DNA of 64,000 nucleotides. Origin: Fen-1245 sp963835535. Lineage in GTDB: Bacteria > Gemmatimonadota > Gemmatimonadetes > Gemmatimonadales > JACORV01. The position numbers and the translations under genes were made by a program. The notes beneath the pieces were generated by a model. It was not told the origin of the DNA. It saw nothing but the letters and a program-made list of their open reading frames with translations, and did no database searches. Shown here in pieces: positions 16,389 through 24,892 of this stretch. Where the stretch lies: the NCBI GenBank assembly GCA_963835535.1, contig CAWIFL010000013.1, forward strand, positions 12,779-76,778. The letters run 5' to 3'. Numbering within the stretch: the stretch's first letter is position 1; each line of letters begins with the position of its first letter.

Positions 16389-17920
16389 TGCCGCGCGCCC
16401 TCATCTCGGTGTCGGACAAGCGCGGCCTCGTGGAGTTCGCGCGGGGCCTCTCGTCGCTAGGCTGGGAGATCGTCTCGACCGGCGGCACCGCCAAGGTGCT
16501 GAGCGACGAGAAGATCCCGGTCATCCCGATCGAGAAGGTGACGGGGTTCCCGGAGATGATGGACGGCCGGGTGAAGACGCTGCACCCGGCGGTGCACGGC
16601 GGGCTGCTGGCCCGGCGCGGCGTGAGCGGCGACCTGGCCGCGCTCGAGCGGCACAAGATCGCGCCGATCGACCTGGTCGCGGTGAACCTCTACCCGTTCC
16701 GCGAGACCGTGGCGCGCCGCGGCGTCACGGAGGCGGACGCGATCGAGCAGATCGACATCGGCGGCCCCTCGATGCTCCGGTCGGCCGCGAAGAACTTCGC
16801 CTCGGTCACGGTGGTCGTGGACCCGGCGGATTACGCGCGGGTGCTCGAGGCGCTCAAGGCCGGGGGCGTGGGCGCGGAGCTCAAGCGCGAGCTGGCGATC
16901 AAGGTGTTCCGCGAGACCGCGAGCTACGACGCGGCGATCGCGCAGTGGCTGCAGGGGCGCTCCGCAACGGGCCTGCCCCCCTTCATCTTTCTCGCGCTGG
17001 CGCAGAAGCAGCACCTGCGCTACGGCGAGAACCCCGACCAGCAGGCGGCGTTCTACGTCACCGGCGAGCCCGGCGGCCTGGCGAACCTCAACCAGTTCGG
17101 CGGCAAGGAGCTGTCGTTCAACAACTTCCTGGACCTCGACGCCGCCTGTCTCGCCCTCGAGCCCTGGCAGCACGAGGTGGCGTGCGTGATCATCAAGCAC
17201 ACCACGCCCTGCGGCCTCGCCCTCGGCAAGACCACGGCCGAAGCGTACCGCCGCGCGCTGGCGACGGACCCGGTCTCGGCGTACGGCTCGGTGGTCGGCT
17301 TCAACACGATCGTGGACGCCGAGACGGCGACGGCGATGTCGGAGCTGTTCGTCGAGGCGGTGGTGGCGCCCCGCTTCCAGCCCGACGCGCTGGAGGTGTT
17401 GCGCAAGAAGAAGAACCTGCGGATCATCGAGGTGCCGAAGGCGGAGGCGGATGGCACGCTCGATTTCAAGCGCGTGCGCAGCGGCTTCCTGGCGGAGACC
17501 CGCATGCGGTTCGACGGCGACGAGAGCGGCTGGAAGGTCGCGACCAAGCGCGCGCCAACGGCCGGGGAGATGGAGGACCTGCGGTTCGCGTGGGCGGCGG
17601 TGATGAGCGTCAAGTCCAACGCCATCCTGCTGGCCCGCGGGGGGCAGACGCTGGGCATCGGCGCGGGCCAGATGAGCCGCGTGGACAGCTCGATGCTCGC
17701 CGTGCACAAGGCGAAGAGCGCAGGCCACGAGACCGCCGGCGCGGTGCTGGCCTCGGACGCCTTCTTCCCCTTCCGGGACGGCGTGGACGAAGCCGCCAAG
17801 GCCGGGATCCGGGCCGTGATCCAGCCGGGCGGCTCCGTCCGCGACGCCGAGGTGATCGCGGCGGCCGACGAGCACGGCATCGCCATGGTCCTGACCGGCA
17901 AGCGGCAGTTCAGGCACTGA
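16388..17920 (+). CDS. purH: Bifunctional AICAR transformylase / IMP cyclohydrolase
   Basis: Last two steps of IMP synthesis. 510 residues. N-terminal MGS-like cyclohydrolase domain: RALISVSDKRGLVEFARGL, STGGTAKVL, MDGRVKTLHPAVHGGLLARR. C-terminal transformylase: LRYGENPDQQAAFY, GGKELSFNNFLDLDAA, the Lys-His catalytic pair in IIKHTTPCGLALGKTT (TT replaces the commoner TN), SVKSNAILLARGGQTLGIGA and FPFRDGVDEAAKAG. ATG 16388 (TAATG junction) is chosen; an in-frame ATG at 16382 is also possible. The stop overlaps the next ATG (TGATG). Confidence 0.96.
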   Translation: MPRALISVSDKRGLVEFARGLSSLGWEIVSTGGTAKVLSDEKIPVIPIEKVTGFPEMMDGRVKTLHPAVHGGLLARRGVSGDLAALERHKIAPIDLVAVNLYPFRETVARRGVTEADAIEQIDIGGPSMLRSAAKNFASVTVVVDPADYARVLEALKAGGVGAELKRELAIKVFRETASYDAAIAQWLQGRSATGLPPFIFLALAQKQHLRYGENPDQQAAFYVTGEPGGLANLNQFGGKELSFNNFLDLDAACLALEPWQHEVACVIIKHTTPCGLALGKTTAEAYRRALATDPVSAYGSVVGFNTIVDAETATAMSELFVEAVVAPRFQPDALEVLRKKKNLRIIEVPKAEADGTLDFKRVRSGFLAETRMRFDGDESGWKVATKRAPTAGEMEDLRFAWAAVMSVKSNAILLARGGQTLGIGAGQMSRVDSSMLAVHKAKSAGHETAGAVLASDAFFPFRDGVDEAAKAGIRAVIQPGGSVRDAEVIAAADEHGIAMVLTGKRQFRH

Positions 17921-19383
17921 TGCGCCGCGCCCTCGTCTGCGCCTGCGCCGCCGCCCTGGCCTCCTGCACCTCCACGCTGCCGCCGGGCACGACCTCGTTC
18001 ACCTTGGGCCGCACCACGGTCCGAACGGACTCCACGCTCGACATCACGGGCCTCATCCTGCGACTCGCCGACTCGACCGACTTCCCCACGGTCGGTCCGC
18101 TGCCGCGCTGGAAGCTCGCGCTCGGCACCGAGCTGGGCGATTCCGCGTTCACTCTGGCCGAGGCGCTCGGCCCGACCCCCGTGGGGCCGGTGCTCGCGAC
18201 CTGGGCCGCTCCCACGGCCCCCGACACCGTCTGCGGCTGGCTCGCCGCAGGCGTGCGGCGCTGCTTCGGCGGCGACGCCCGGCAGAAGCGCGCGCTCGAC
18301 GCCTTCCTCGGCGCTGCGGCGGCCTTCGTGCCGCGTGCCGCGCCGCTGGCGCTCGAGGGGCTGAGCGCCTCTTCCCGGCGCCGGGACCTCTCCGACGTCT
18401 ATACCGCCCTGGCCGACGGGCGCCCGCTCGACAGCATCATCGCCGCATACACCGGCTTCCACGACCAGAGCTACGACGTGATGCTGGCACGCACGTTCTG
18501 GCCCCGGTACGAGCCGCCGGTGGACGTCGCGCGGTGGTCGCCGGCGCAGGGGAACCACGTCTTCCTCGCGCCCGATCCGACCTTCCCCGACCGCGCGTAC
18601 CGCTCGCCGGGCTACGTCTGGCTGACGCTCGGCCACCAGATGGCCCACTTCGCGGTGCACCGGCTGTTCGCCGAGCACCCGGAGCTGCTCGAGCGCACGC
18701 TGAAGCTCCGCGCCACGGTCGAAGGGGACATGGCCCGGACCGGCTACGCGCCGGTGTTCTGGGACGAGGAGCTGGGGGAGCAGCTGGCGCGAGCCATCAC
18801 CGTGCGGGCGCTGCAGAACGCGCGGCCGACGCTCACCTGGGCCGCCCGCACCGAGGCGCTGAGCCTCAACATGGCGCTGGTGCCGTGGCTCGAGGACGCG
18901 CTGGAGCGCTACGAGAAGGACCGCGCCCGCTACCCGACGCTGTCCGCCTTCGCCGGCGAGCTGGCCGCCGCGCTCGACGCCGTGCCGATGGATTCGTGCC
19001 GCGCCGCGCCGAGCCCCGGCGTCGCGCTGGTCGGCGTCGCCCGGGACCGCGCCGTCGTGGGGTGGGTCGCGGACGATTCGCCCTTCCGCGCGCGCGGTCT
19101 GGTCGCCGGGGACACGGTCCTCACCATCGACGGCGACAGCGTCTCGGCGGGCGACCTCCTCACGCCCACGCGGCAGCTCTACCTCACCTTCGCGCAGCAC
19201 CTCCCGGCCGAGCTGGCGGCGCTGAACGTCAAGCGCGGCTCGGCCGTGTACAGCGTGGAGGTCCCGATCGGCTGGGTGAGCCGGGCCACGGCGCGCGTCG
19301 CCTCCCAGGCTCGGACGGTGAACCAGCGCGTGGGCGGCGAGTGGCCGATCTGCACCTGGGTGCGCCGGGCGGTGCGACCGTAG
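17920..19383 (+). CDS. Lipoprotein with HxxxH motif and C-terminal PDZ-like domain
   Basis: 487 residues. Lipoprotein signal RRALVCACAAALASCTS with lipobox ASC. The middle carries LTLGHQMAHFAVHRLFAEHP, an HxxxH helix lacking the Glu of true HExxH metalloproteases, and later FWDEELGEQLARAITVRAL, which could supply an acidic ligand. A PDZ-like fold follows near 360-420 (VGWVADDSPFRARGLVAGDT, VLTIDGDSVSAGDL). The architecture suggests a periplasmic protease-like or binding protein that faces the outer membrane; no named family is recognised with confidence. Its start overlaps the purH stop by one base. Confidence 0.7.
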   Translation: MRRALVCACAAALASCTSTLPPGTTSFTLGRTTVRTDSTLDITGLILRLADSTDFPTVGPLPRWKLALGTELGDSAFTLAEALGPTPVGPVLATWAAPTAPDTVCGWLAAGVRRCFGGDARQKRALDAFLGAAAAFVPRAAPLALEGLSASSRRRDLSDVYTALADGRPLDSIIAAYTGFHDQSYDVMLARTFWPRYEPPVDVARWSPAQGNHVFLAPDPTFPDRAYRSPGYVWLTLGHQMAHFAVHRLFAEHPELLERTLKLRATVEGDMARTGYAPVFWDEELGEQLARAITVRALQNARPTLTWAARTEALSLNMALVPWLEDALERYEKDRARYPTLSAFAGELAAALDAVPMDSCRAAPSPGVALVGVARDRAVVGWVADDSPFRARGLVAGDTVLTIDGDSVSAGDLLTPTRQLYLTFAQHLPAELAALNVKRGSAVYSVEVPIGWVSRATARVASQARTVNQRVGGEWPICTWVRRAVRP

Positions 19384-19388
19384 CGGTC

Positions 19389-19417
19389 TGGCGCTCCGGG
19401 TATTGGCGACTTATTCT
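19389..19417 (+). promoter_or_regulatory. Possible promoter for the small Tat protein
   Basis: TGGCGC, a 17-base spacer and TATTCT lie 31 bases before the ATG at 19448, in the short gap after the lipoprotein gene. The -35 match is weak. Confidence 0.35.
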
Positions 19418-19447
19418 GTCGGCCTCCCCCACAACCCGGAGCGACCC

Positions 19448-19720
19448 ATGAATCGCAGAGACGCGAGCCGGTGGCTTGGTACCCTGCCCCTCCTGATGGC
19501 GACCGGAGGGCTCGGCGCGGCGAAGCTCGTGGCGCAGCCGCCTCAGCAATTCCCGAGGATTCAGGCGGCGATCACGTCGCTTAACGACGCGATCGATTTT
19601 CTGGACAAGGCGCCGAACGACTTCGGCGGTCACAAGGCTGCGGCCATCGCGGCCTGCCGGGCAGCGGTGCGGCAGCTTCAGCTGGCGATGAACTACCGGC
19701 GGAGCGGCGGCGGGGCCTGA
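19448..19720 (+). CDS. Small exported protein, possible Tat signal
   Basis: 90 residues. The N-terminus NRRDASRWLGTLPLLMATGG has a twin-arginine pair and a modest hydrophobic stretch; cleavage would leave about 60 residues: PPQQFPRIQAAITSLNDAID, then LDKAPNDFGGHKAAAIAACR and AVRQLQLAMNYR, predicted as two amphipathic helices with one Cys and one His. No function is known to me. ATG 19448 is preferred over an in-frame start at 19403. A long hairpin lies just downstream. Confidence 0.7.
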   Translation: MNRRDASRWLGTLPLLMATGGLGAAKLVAQPPQQFPRIQAAITSLNDAIDFLDKAPNDFGGHKAAAIAACRAAVRQLQLAMNYRRSGGGA

Positions 19721-19746
19721 GTCTTACGCAGCGAGACAAATGAAAA

Positions 19747-19779
19747 GGCGCCCGCTCGTCCATCCGACGAGCGGGCGCC
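19747..19779. terminator. Long perfect hairpin, probable terminator
   Basis: 14-bp perfect stem GGCGCCCGCTCGTC / GACGAGCGGGCGCC around a CATCC loop. Preceded by AAAA (a T-tract on the minus strand) and followed by GTGTTGT on the plus strand. It separates the small Tat gene from tRNA-Ser(TGA). Confidence 0.8.
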
Positions 19780-19782
19780 GTG

Positions 19783-19812
19783 TTGTCCGGGGACCTGTGG
19801 AGCGCGTACTTT
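19783..19812 (+). promoter_or_regulatory. Probable promoter of tRNA-Ser(TGA)
   Basis: TTGTCC, an 18-base spacer, TACTTT, then 9 bases to the first tRNA base. It directly follows the terminator hairpin. Confidence 0.5.
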
Positions 19813-19821
19813 AGCGTGTTC

Positions 19822-19905
19822 GGAGGGGTAGACCTAACTGGTAAGGCAGCGGTCTTGAAAACCGCCGGGCGCAAGCCCTTGGGGGTTCGAATCCCCCTCC
19901 CTCCG
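19822..19905 (+). tRNA. tRNA-Ser (anticodon TGA)
   Basis: 84 bases, class II. Acceptor GGAGGGG / TCCCTCC (one G-T pair) with discriminator G, typical of tRNA-Ser. Anticodon stem GCGGT / ACCGC with loop CTTGAAA, hence TGA reading UCA. A long variable arm (CGGGCGCAAGCCCTTG) precedes the T-arm GGGGG-TTCGAAT-CCCCC. CCA is not encoded. Confidence 0.95.
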
Positions 19906-19963
19906 CTTCCGCTGTATCGCAACAAGTCAGGCTTGCTCGCATCCTGTCGGCCGGGCTACCTCC

Positions 19964-20419
19964 TCACTGGATCGACACGGCGTAGTCGAGCGTGTCGTCG
20001 GCTTGCGAAACCTCGTTCCAGCCGATGATCCGAATCGTACCTGACCCGGCTTGCGCGAAGACCACCGCAGCCGAATGCGCGAACTGGTAGGACTTGCCCC
20101 CGCAAGTGTGATGTGCCGGCAATTTGACGATCACCGAATCAAAAGGCTCGACAACCGCCAGCGCCCCGGAGACCGTCGAATTGGTGTAGGCAGGCGTCAC
20201 GCAGCCGTCGCCGAACGTATAGACCGTGACGCCTGCCGGCTGACCCGCGACCACCACGGACGGCACGCCCACTATCGGTCCGGCCGCGCTCGTCACGATC
20301 GTGCCAGGTTCCACGGCCCAACCGAATTCCTCCGGATTGTGGCACGCCAGCAGCCACAGGGCCGCCGCCGGCAACAGGGACAGCAGCGCACCTCGACGCG
20401 CGCGGGCACTGAATCGCAT
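19964..20419 (-). CDS. Hypothetical lipoprotein
   Basis: 151 residues. Lipoprotein signal RGALLSLLPAAALWLLAC with lipobox LLAC, followed by an acidic start and a single predicted beta-rich domain (GPIVGVPSVVVAGQPAGVTV, YTFGDGCVTPAYTNSTVSGA, VIVKLPAHHTCGGKSYQFAH, GSGTIRIIGWNEVSQ). Two mature Cys besides the lipid Cys could form a disulfide. A strong GGGAGGTGG ribosome site precedes the ATG. No family recognised; similar small lipoproteins are often lineage-specific. It is divergent from the nitroreductase gene. Confidence 0.7.
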   Translation of the reverse strand: MRFSARARRGALLSLLPAAALWLLACHNPEEFGWAVEPGTIVTSAAGPIVGVPSVVVAGQPAGVTVYTFGDGCVTPAYTNSTVSGALAVVEPFDSVIVKLPAHHTCGGKSYQFAHSAAVVFAQAGSGTIRIIGWNEVSQADDTLDYAVSIQ

Positions 20420-20549
20420 AGCCACCTCCCAAAGCCTAGCGCGGCGGTCACCCGCCCGCCGCCCATCTGCAAGCCGTTGAAGCAGCGGTCCCGATCCTTC
20501 CGGCGCGCTTTTCGCAGCGAAAGGAAGGCGACCCTCACGGGAGCCCGTC

Positions 20550-21239
20550 GTGCCACCACTCCGTTCAGCCGCGTTGCGCCCCCTCCTCGCGGCCGCCGTT
20601 CTCGTCCTCACGGGAACCGCCGCCCGCGCCCAGGGGCCTACCGGAACAATCCGCCTCCCCGAGCCGCACCGTCAAGGCGCAATGTCGCTGGAGGCGGCGC
20701 TCGCCGCACGCCACTCGACCCGGGCGCTCACGCGGGACTCCGTGGACCTGGCCGACGTGGCGCAGCTGCTCTGGGCCGCGCAGGGCATCAACCGTCCCGA
20801 CGGGCACCGGACCGCGCCCGCGGCCGGCGGGATCTACGCGCTCGAGCTCTACGTCGTGGCCGCGCGCGTCCGCGGCCTCCCGGCGGGCGTCTATCACTAC
20901 CGCCAGGCCGGGCATCTCCTCGAGACGGTCTCCGCCGGCGACCGGCTGCAGGCGATCACCGACTCCGCGACGCACCAGGCGTGGCAGGCCGACGCCGCGG
21001 TCGCGGTGATCTTCGCGGGCGACTACCAGCGGCTCGGCGCGCGCTTCCGCGACCGGGCGGAGCGCTACGTGCCGATGGAAATCGGCTTCGCCGCGCAGAA
21101 CCTCTACCTCGAGGTCGCCGCGCTCGGCCTCGGCACGACGTTCGCCGGCTCGTTCCAGGACAGCACGATGGCGCGCCTCGTCGGCCTGCCGGCGGGCCAG
21201 ACACCGCTCGGCATCATGCCGGTCGGGCATCCGCGCTGA
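20550..21239 (+). CDS. Exported SagB/ThcOx-type nitroreductase
   Basis: 229 residues. A Sec signal (LRPLLAAAVLVLTGTAARAQ) precedes a nitroreductase fold: LEAALAARHSTRALTRDSVD with the FMN-contacting Arg, LADVAQLLWAAQGINRPDGH, RTAPAAGGIYALELYVVAAR (the SagB/ThcOx-like APAAGG motif), MEIGFAAQNLYLEVAALGLG and TTFAGSF. This family is FMN-dependent and normally cytoplasmic; a signal peptide is unusual and suggests periplasmic oxidation or reduction with FMN bound before export or acquired outside. GTG 20550 is used as start. Confidence 0.82.
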   Translation: MPPLRSAALRPLLAAAVLVLTGTAARAQGPTGTIRLPEPHRQGAMSLEAALAARHSTRALTRDSVDLADVAQLLWAAQGINRPDGHRTAPAAGGIYALELYVVAARVRGLPAGVYHYRQAGHLLETVSAGDRLQAITDSATHQAWQADAAVAVIFAGDYQRLGARFRDRAERYVPMEIGFAAQNLYLEVAALGLGTTFAGSFQDSTMARLVGLPAGQTPLGIMPVGHPR

Positions 21240-21927
21240 CGGCGGTGCGGATCTTGCGACGCCCCCAGGTGTCTCGCGCGGCGACGTCATGGCTCCTGGG
21301 CTGCAGGCGCTGAACGGCCGATTCCCTCCGAATGCCCCCATCCCCGGGCGGGGGCTGCCGCAACCTGAGATGCTGCAAATCCCGACACGGCAGGTCCGCC
21401 TTGTGCGGGCCTGTGGCGCCTTCGCGACGTCGCTGCTCGCGGCCGGTATGCTGGCCCTGGGCCCCGCCGCCGTGATCGGACGGTTCGGCGCCGGCGGCCC
21501 GGTGGTCATCGCGCCGGAAGCCGCCACGACTCGCTTCCTCCGGGTCGCCGCCTCCGCGCGCGAGCCGTTCGTGCGTTGGCTGTTGGACCGCCCGTCCAAA
21601 GACGTCCGCGCCCGGAGCACGGTGGTGGTCGCGGGTGCCACCGGCTCTCCCCGCGGCAGGGATGACGCGGTGGTGATGCCGTGCCGCGCACCCGGACTCG
21701 GGAGCGGCGCCGCAGCCTGCTTCCCGAGTCGGGAGCTGCGGATGCGCTCGGGAGCCAGTGAGATCCTCGCGCTCTCGCGGCGGCCCCGGCCTCCGCCCGC
21801 TCCGGGCATCCGGACCGCACACCCATTCGCAGCGTTGATCGCGTTCAATCCGGCTTCGTCGCCGCCTCATCGGTGGCGCGGGCCGGTTTTTTCGTTGTCC
21901 CCTCGAGTCTGAAAGGAGATGCGCGGG
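21240..21927 (+). other. 688-base leader/intergenic region before amtB
   Basis: No convincing gene. An open frame runs 21289-21912 with a hydrophobic stretch (CGAFATSLLAAGMLALGP) but it crosses the terminator hairpin at its end, has no recognisable family and no clear ribosome site, so it is not called. A sequence with the sigma-54 spacing GG-N10-GC (TGGCTCCTGGGCTGCA) starts at 21290, a weak candidate for a nitrogen-regulated promoter. The region ends in a terminator 36 bases before the amtB ATG, which makes a long attenuated leader possible. Confidence 0.4.
21850..21892 (+). terminator. Terminator or attenuator just upstream of amtB
   Basis: Outer stem CCGGC / GCCGG, internal loop, inner stem GCCGCC / GGTGGC (one G-T pair) with loop TCATC, followed by six T. 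Its position 35 bases before the amtB start suggests either the end of an upstream transcript or attenuation of amtB. Confidence 0.75.
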
Positions 21928-23169
21928 ATGCTCCATCTCGACACGGGCAACACGGGGTTCATGCTCCTCTGCTCCAGCCTCGTGATGCTGATGACGCCGG
22001 GCCTGGCGTTCTTCTATGGCGGCCTGGTGGGCCGGAAGAACGTGCTGGCCATCATGATCCAGAGCTTCGTCTCGATGGGCTGGACGACGGTGATCTGGTG
22101 GGTGTGCGGATTCTCGCTGTGCTTCTCGGGGAACCTCAAGACCGGCACCGACTTCTTCGGCATCCTCGGGAACCTGGACTGGGCCTTCCTGCGCAACATC
22201 ACCCTCAGCACGCCCTCGCCCAACGACACGATCCCGATGATCGTGTTCTGCGCGTACCAGATGATGTTCGCCATCATCACCCCGGCGCTCATCACGGGGG
22301 CGTTCGCCAACCGCGTAACCTTCAAAGCGTACATGCTGTTCCTCACCGGCTGGCTGCTGTTCGTCTACTGTCCCTTCGTCCACATGATCTGGGGCGGCGG
22401 GATCCTGCAGCAGTGGGGCGTGCTCGACTTCGCCGGCGGGATCGTGGTGCACAACATCGCCGGCATGGCCGCGCTCGCCTCCGTGATCTACATCGGCAAG
22501 CGGAAGGTGGCGGACCGCGGTCCCCACTCCATTCCGCTGGTCGCGCTCGGCACCGGCCTCCTCTGGTTCGGGTGGTACGGCTTCAACGCGGGGAGCGAGT
22601 TCCGCGTGGACTCGACCACGGCGGTGGCGTTCCTCAACACCGACGTGGCCGCCTCGTTCGGCGCGGTCGCGTGGCTGTTCGTGGACTGGCTGTTCGGCAA
22701 GAAGCCGCACTTCGTCGGCCTCCTGACCGGGGCCGTGGCGGCGCTCGCCACCATCACGCCCGCCGCGGGCTACGTCTCCCCCTCGACCGCCGTGCTGATC
22801 GGCTGCGTCGCGGGCGTGGTGTGCTACTTCGCGGTGTCGTTGAAGAACCGCATCGGCTGGGACGACGCGCTCGACGTCTGGGGCGTGCACGGGGTCGGAG
22901 GGCTGCTCGGCATAGTCATGCTGGGCCTGCTCGCCACCACCGCCTTCAACCCCAACGGCACCAACGGCCTGTTCGCGGGCAACGCAGTCTTCTTCGGCAA
23001 AGAGATCGCGGCCGTCGCGCTGTCGTCCGTCTGGGCCTTCGCCTTCACCTACGCGATGCTGGCCATCATCAACCGGATCACGCCGGTACACGTGTCGAGT
23101 TCCGACGAGGAGATCGGGCTCGACGCGTCGCTGCACGGCGAGACGGCGTACCTCGACGCGACGGGGTGA
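21928..23169 (+). CDS. amtB: Ammonium transporter
   Basis: Inner-membrane ammonium channel of the Amt/MEP/Rh family; 413 residues, about eleven helices. Signature segments: TGFMLLCSSLVMLMTPGLAF, FYGGLVGRKNVL, the twin pore histidines in GGIVVHNIAGMAALA and VWGVHGVGGLLGIV, and FGWYGFNAGSEF. The AAAGGAG site abuts ATG 21919, so the real start is most likely ATG 21928, nine bases after GGAG. No glnK/PII gene adjoins it, unlike the common glnK-amtB pair. The porin remnant follows 12 bases later. Confidence 0.96.
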   Translation: MLHLDTGNTGFMLLCSSLVMLMTPGLAFFYGGLVGRKNVLAIMIQSFVSMGWTTVIWWVCGFSLCFSGNLKTGTDFFGILGNLDWAFLRNITLSTPSPNDTIPMIVFCAYQMMFAIITPALITGAFANRVTFKAYMLFLTGWLLFVYCPFVHMIWGGGILQQWGVLDFAGGIVVHNIAGMAALASVIYIGKRKVADRGPHSIPLVALGTGLLWFGWYGFNAGSEFRVDSTTAVAFLNTDVAASFGAVAWLFVDWLFGKKPHFVGLLTGAVAALATITPAAGYVSPSTAVLIGCVAGVVCYFAVSLKNRIGWDDALDVWGVHGVGGLLGIVMLGLLATTAFNPNGTNGLFAGNAVFFGKEIAAVALSSVWAFAFTYAMLAIINRITPVHVSSSDEEIGLDASLHGETAYLDATG

Positions 23170-23181
23170 AGGAGTATCGCG

Positions 23182-24299
23182 ATGCGAGTCGTCGCGCATC
23201 CTGGCGGCCGGGGTGGCGGCGCTGCTGTCGCCCCGGCTGCTCGCCGCCCAGGCTCCGCCTTCCAATCCGGAGCCGGGGCACCAGGCCATCGAGTTCCACG
23301 GCCTGGTCTCGACCAGCTTCTCCTACAACTTCAACGTGCCCCCGTCGCGCACCAACCAGTTCCGGGTGTTCGACTACGACGACGACGCTTTCCGCATCGA
23401 CCTCGTCGAGCTGGTCGTCCAGCGCCCCGTCGCGGCGCCGGGCGACTTCGGCTTCCGGGTGGACTTCACCGCCGGCGCGGTATCGCAGAGTCGTGGCCTC
23501 GCGCGGCCTGTTCCGCGACTCCACAGGCGAGGGCCAGGACATCGACTTCCATCAGGCGTTCGTCAGCTTCGTCGCCCCCGTGGGCAGCGGGCTGCGCCTG
23601 GACGCCGGCAAGTTCATCACCGGACTGGGCTACGAGGTGATCGAGGGATACGACGGCTGGAACGACAACGCCTCGCACTCCTTCCTCTTCGGCTACGCCA
23701 TCCCGTACACCCACACCGGCGTCCGGGCGAGCTACGCCTTCTCGCCGGTGGTCTCGACCATGCTGATGGTGGCGAACGGATGGGACGACGTCGAGGACAA
23801 CAACCGGGGCAAGACCGTCCACCTCCAGCTCGCTCTCACGCCGTCGAGCCGCCTGGCAATCACCCTCAACGGCATCGCCGGGCCCGAGCAGACCAACGAC
23901 GACGTGCACTACCGCGACGTGCTCGACGCCGAGGCGACGTGGAAGCCGACCGAGCATCTCTCGCTGGGCGTGAACGGCGACTGGGGCCGCGAGACCGCGG
24001 CTGCGCCCGGCGGCCTCATGGCGGTGTGGACGGGCGCCGCGGGTTACCTGCGGCTGTCTCACAAGGAGGTGTCGCTCAGTCTCCGGGCGGAGCGGTTCGC
24101 CGACCGGGATGGTGCGCGCACCGGCACGCCGCAGACGCTTTCGGAGATCACCGTGACGCCGGAGCTTCGGCTCGGCGCGAGCTGCCTGCTGCGGGGTGAT
24201 CTGCGGCTGGACACATCGGATCACGCGGTCTTCGAACGGATCAGCGGCACCGCGAAGACCCAGCCGACCGTGTCCGTGAACGTGCTCTACCACTTCTGA
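23182..24299 (+). pseudogene. Outer-membrane beta-barrel porin, frameshifted twice
   Basis: The pieces together encode an outer-membrane barrel of about 370 residues resembling the Bbp2/OmpL-like porin group: signal peptide region RILAAGVAALLSPRLLAAQA, then EFHGLVSTSFSYNFNVPPSR, DAFRIDLVELVVQRPV, GQDIDFHQAFVSFVAPVGSG, DAGKFITGLGYEVIEGYDGW, and a C-terminal Phe (SVNVLYHF), the usual barrel end. The ATG 23182 frame, the signal-peptide frame and the frame after about 23485 all differ; each step looks like one extra base, and removing two bases gives an integral 372 codons. It may be a pseudogene or an assembly error. Its location after amtB suggests a role in nitrogen solute uptake. Confidence 0.75.
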
Positions 24300-24322
24300 C
24301 CGGCCCACCGGCCGGTGGCGGC

Positions 24323-24885
24323 TTACTCCTCTCGCGAGGATCGCGCCGCGACGACTTCGGCGACGGTCGGGCCCTTCTCGCTCGACGCGTCGAACTCGAT
24401 CGCGTCGCCGGCCGCGACGTGGCCTTCCAGCACGACCGACAGGTAGAACCCGGTGCGCCCGGTCTGCAGGAAGCGCCGCTCGATGTCGGGCCGGTCGATC
24501 CGCATCAGGAGCTTATAGCACGGCAGCCGCGGCCGCGTGACCTGGAACGCCGCCGTGCCGATCCGCAGGCGGTCCCCGATCCGCACGATCTCCTCGCTCA
24601 GTCCGAGGGTCGTGAGGTTCTCGCCGAAGCCGCCCCAGCCGAGGTCCGGCATGTCCAGCTCGGCGCGCCACAGCTCGTAGTGCTCCGAGGGATAGGCGTA
24701 CACCGCCTTCGCCGCGCCGCCGTGGACCTCGCGCCGTCGGCTTGGCCGTCCCCCTCGAGATTGAGCCTCCCCACACGCACGGGCCCGGCCACCGGTGCCT
24801 TCCAGATGCCGGTACGCACGCGTGTGCCCCGCCACTCCACTTCGCGCGGGAGCCCGACGTTCACCGAAACGAGGGATGCGCTCAC
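24323..24885 (-). CDS. MOSC-domain protein with a single frameshift
   Basis: MOSC domains resemble the C-terminus of molybdenum cofactor sulfurase and bind sulfur or Moco-related groups; YiiM-type members reduce hydroxylated amines. The N-part (SVNVGLPREVEWRGTRVRTG, NLEGDGQAD) is in one frame from ATG 24885. The rest (EVHGGAAKAVYAYPSEHYEL, GGFGENLTTLGLSEE, TRPRLPCYKLLMRI with the conserved Cys, GFYLSVVLEG) is in another. The break lies near 24730 and looks like one missing base; adding it gives 187 residues. It is 7 bases downstream of the GDSL gene, likely in one operon. Confidence 0.8.
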
Positions 24886-24892
24886 GGATGCC

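Noticed and set aside
21289..21912. 207-codon open frame before amtB
   Set aside because: Crosses the terminator, no family resemblance, no ribosome site, composition typical of a chance frame.
23213..23480. GTG start for a short porin N-terminus
   Set aside because: Would give a signal peptide without a basic n-region and the frame still breaks downstream; a double frameshift explains more.
24305..24318. Perfect 14-base palindrome between porin and MOSC genes as terminator
   Set aside because: No T-tract on either side; may be chance in GC-rich sequence.
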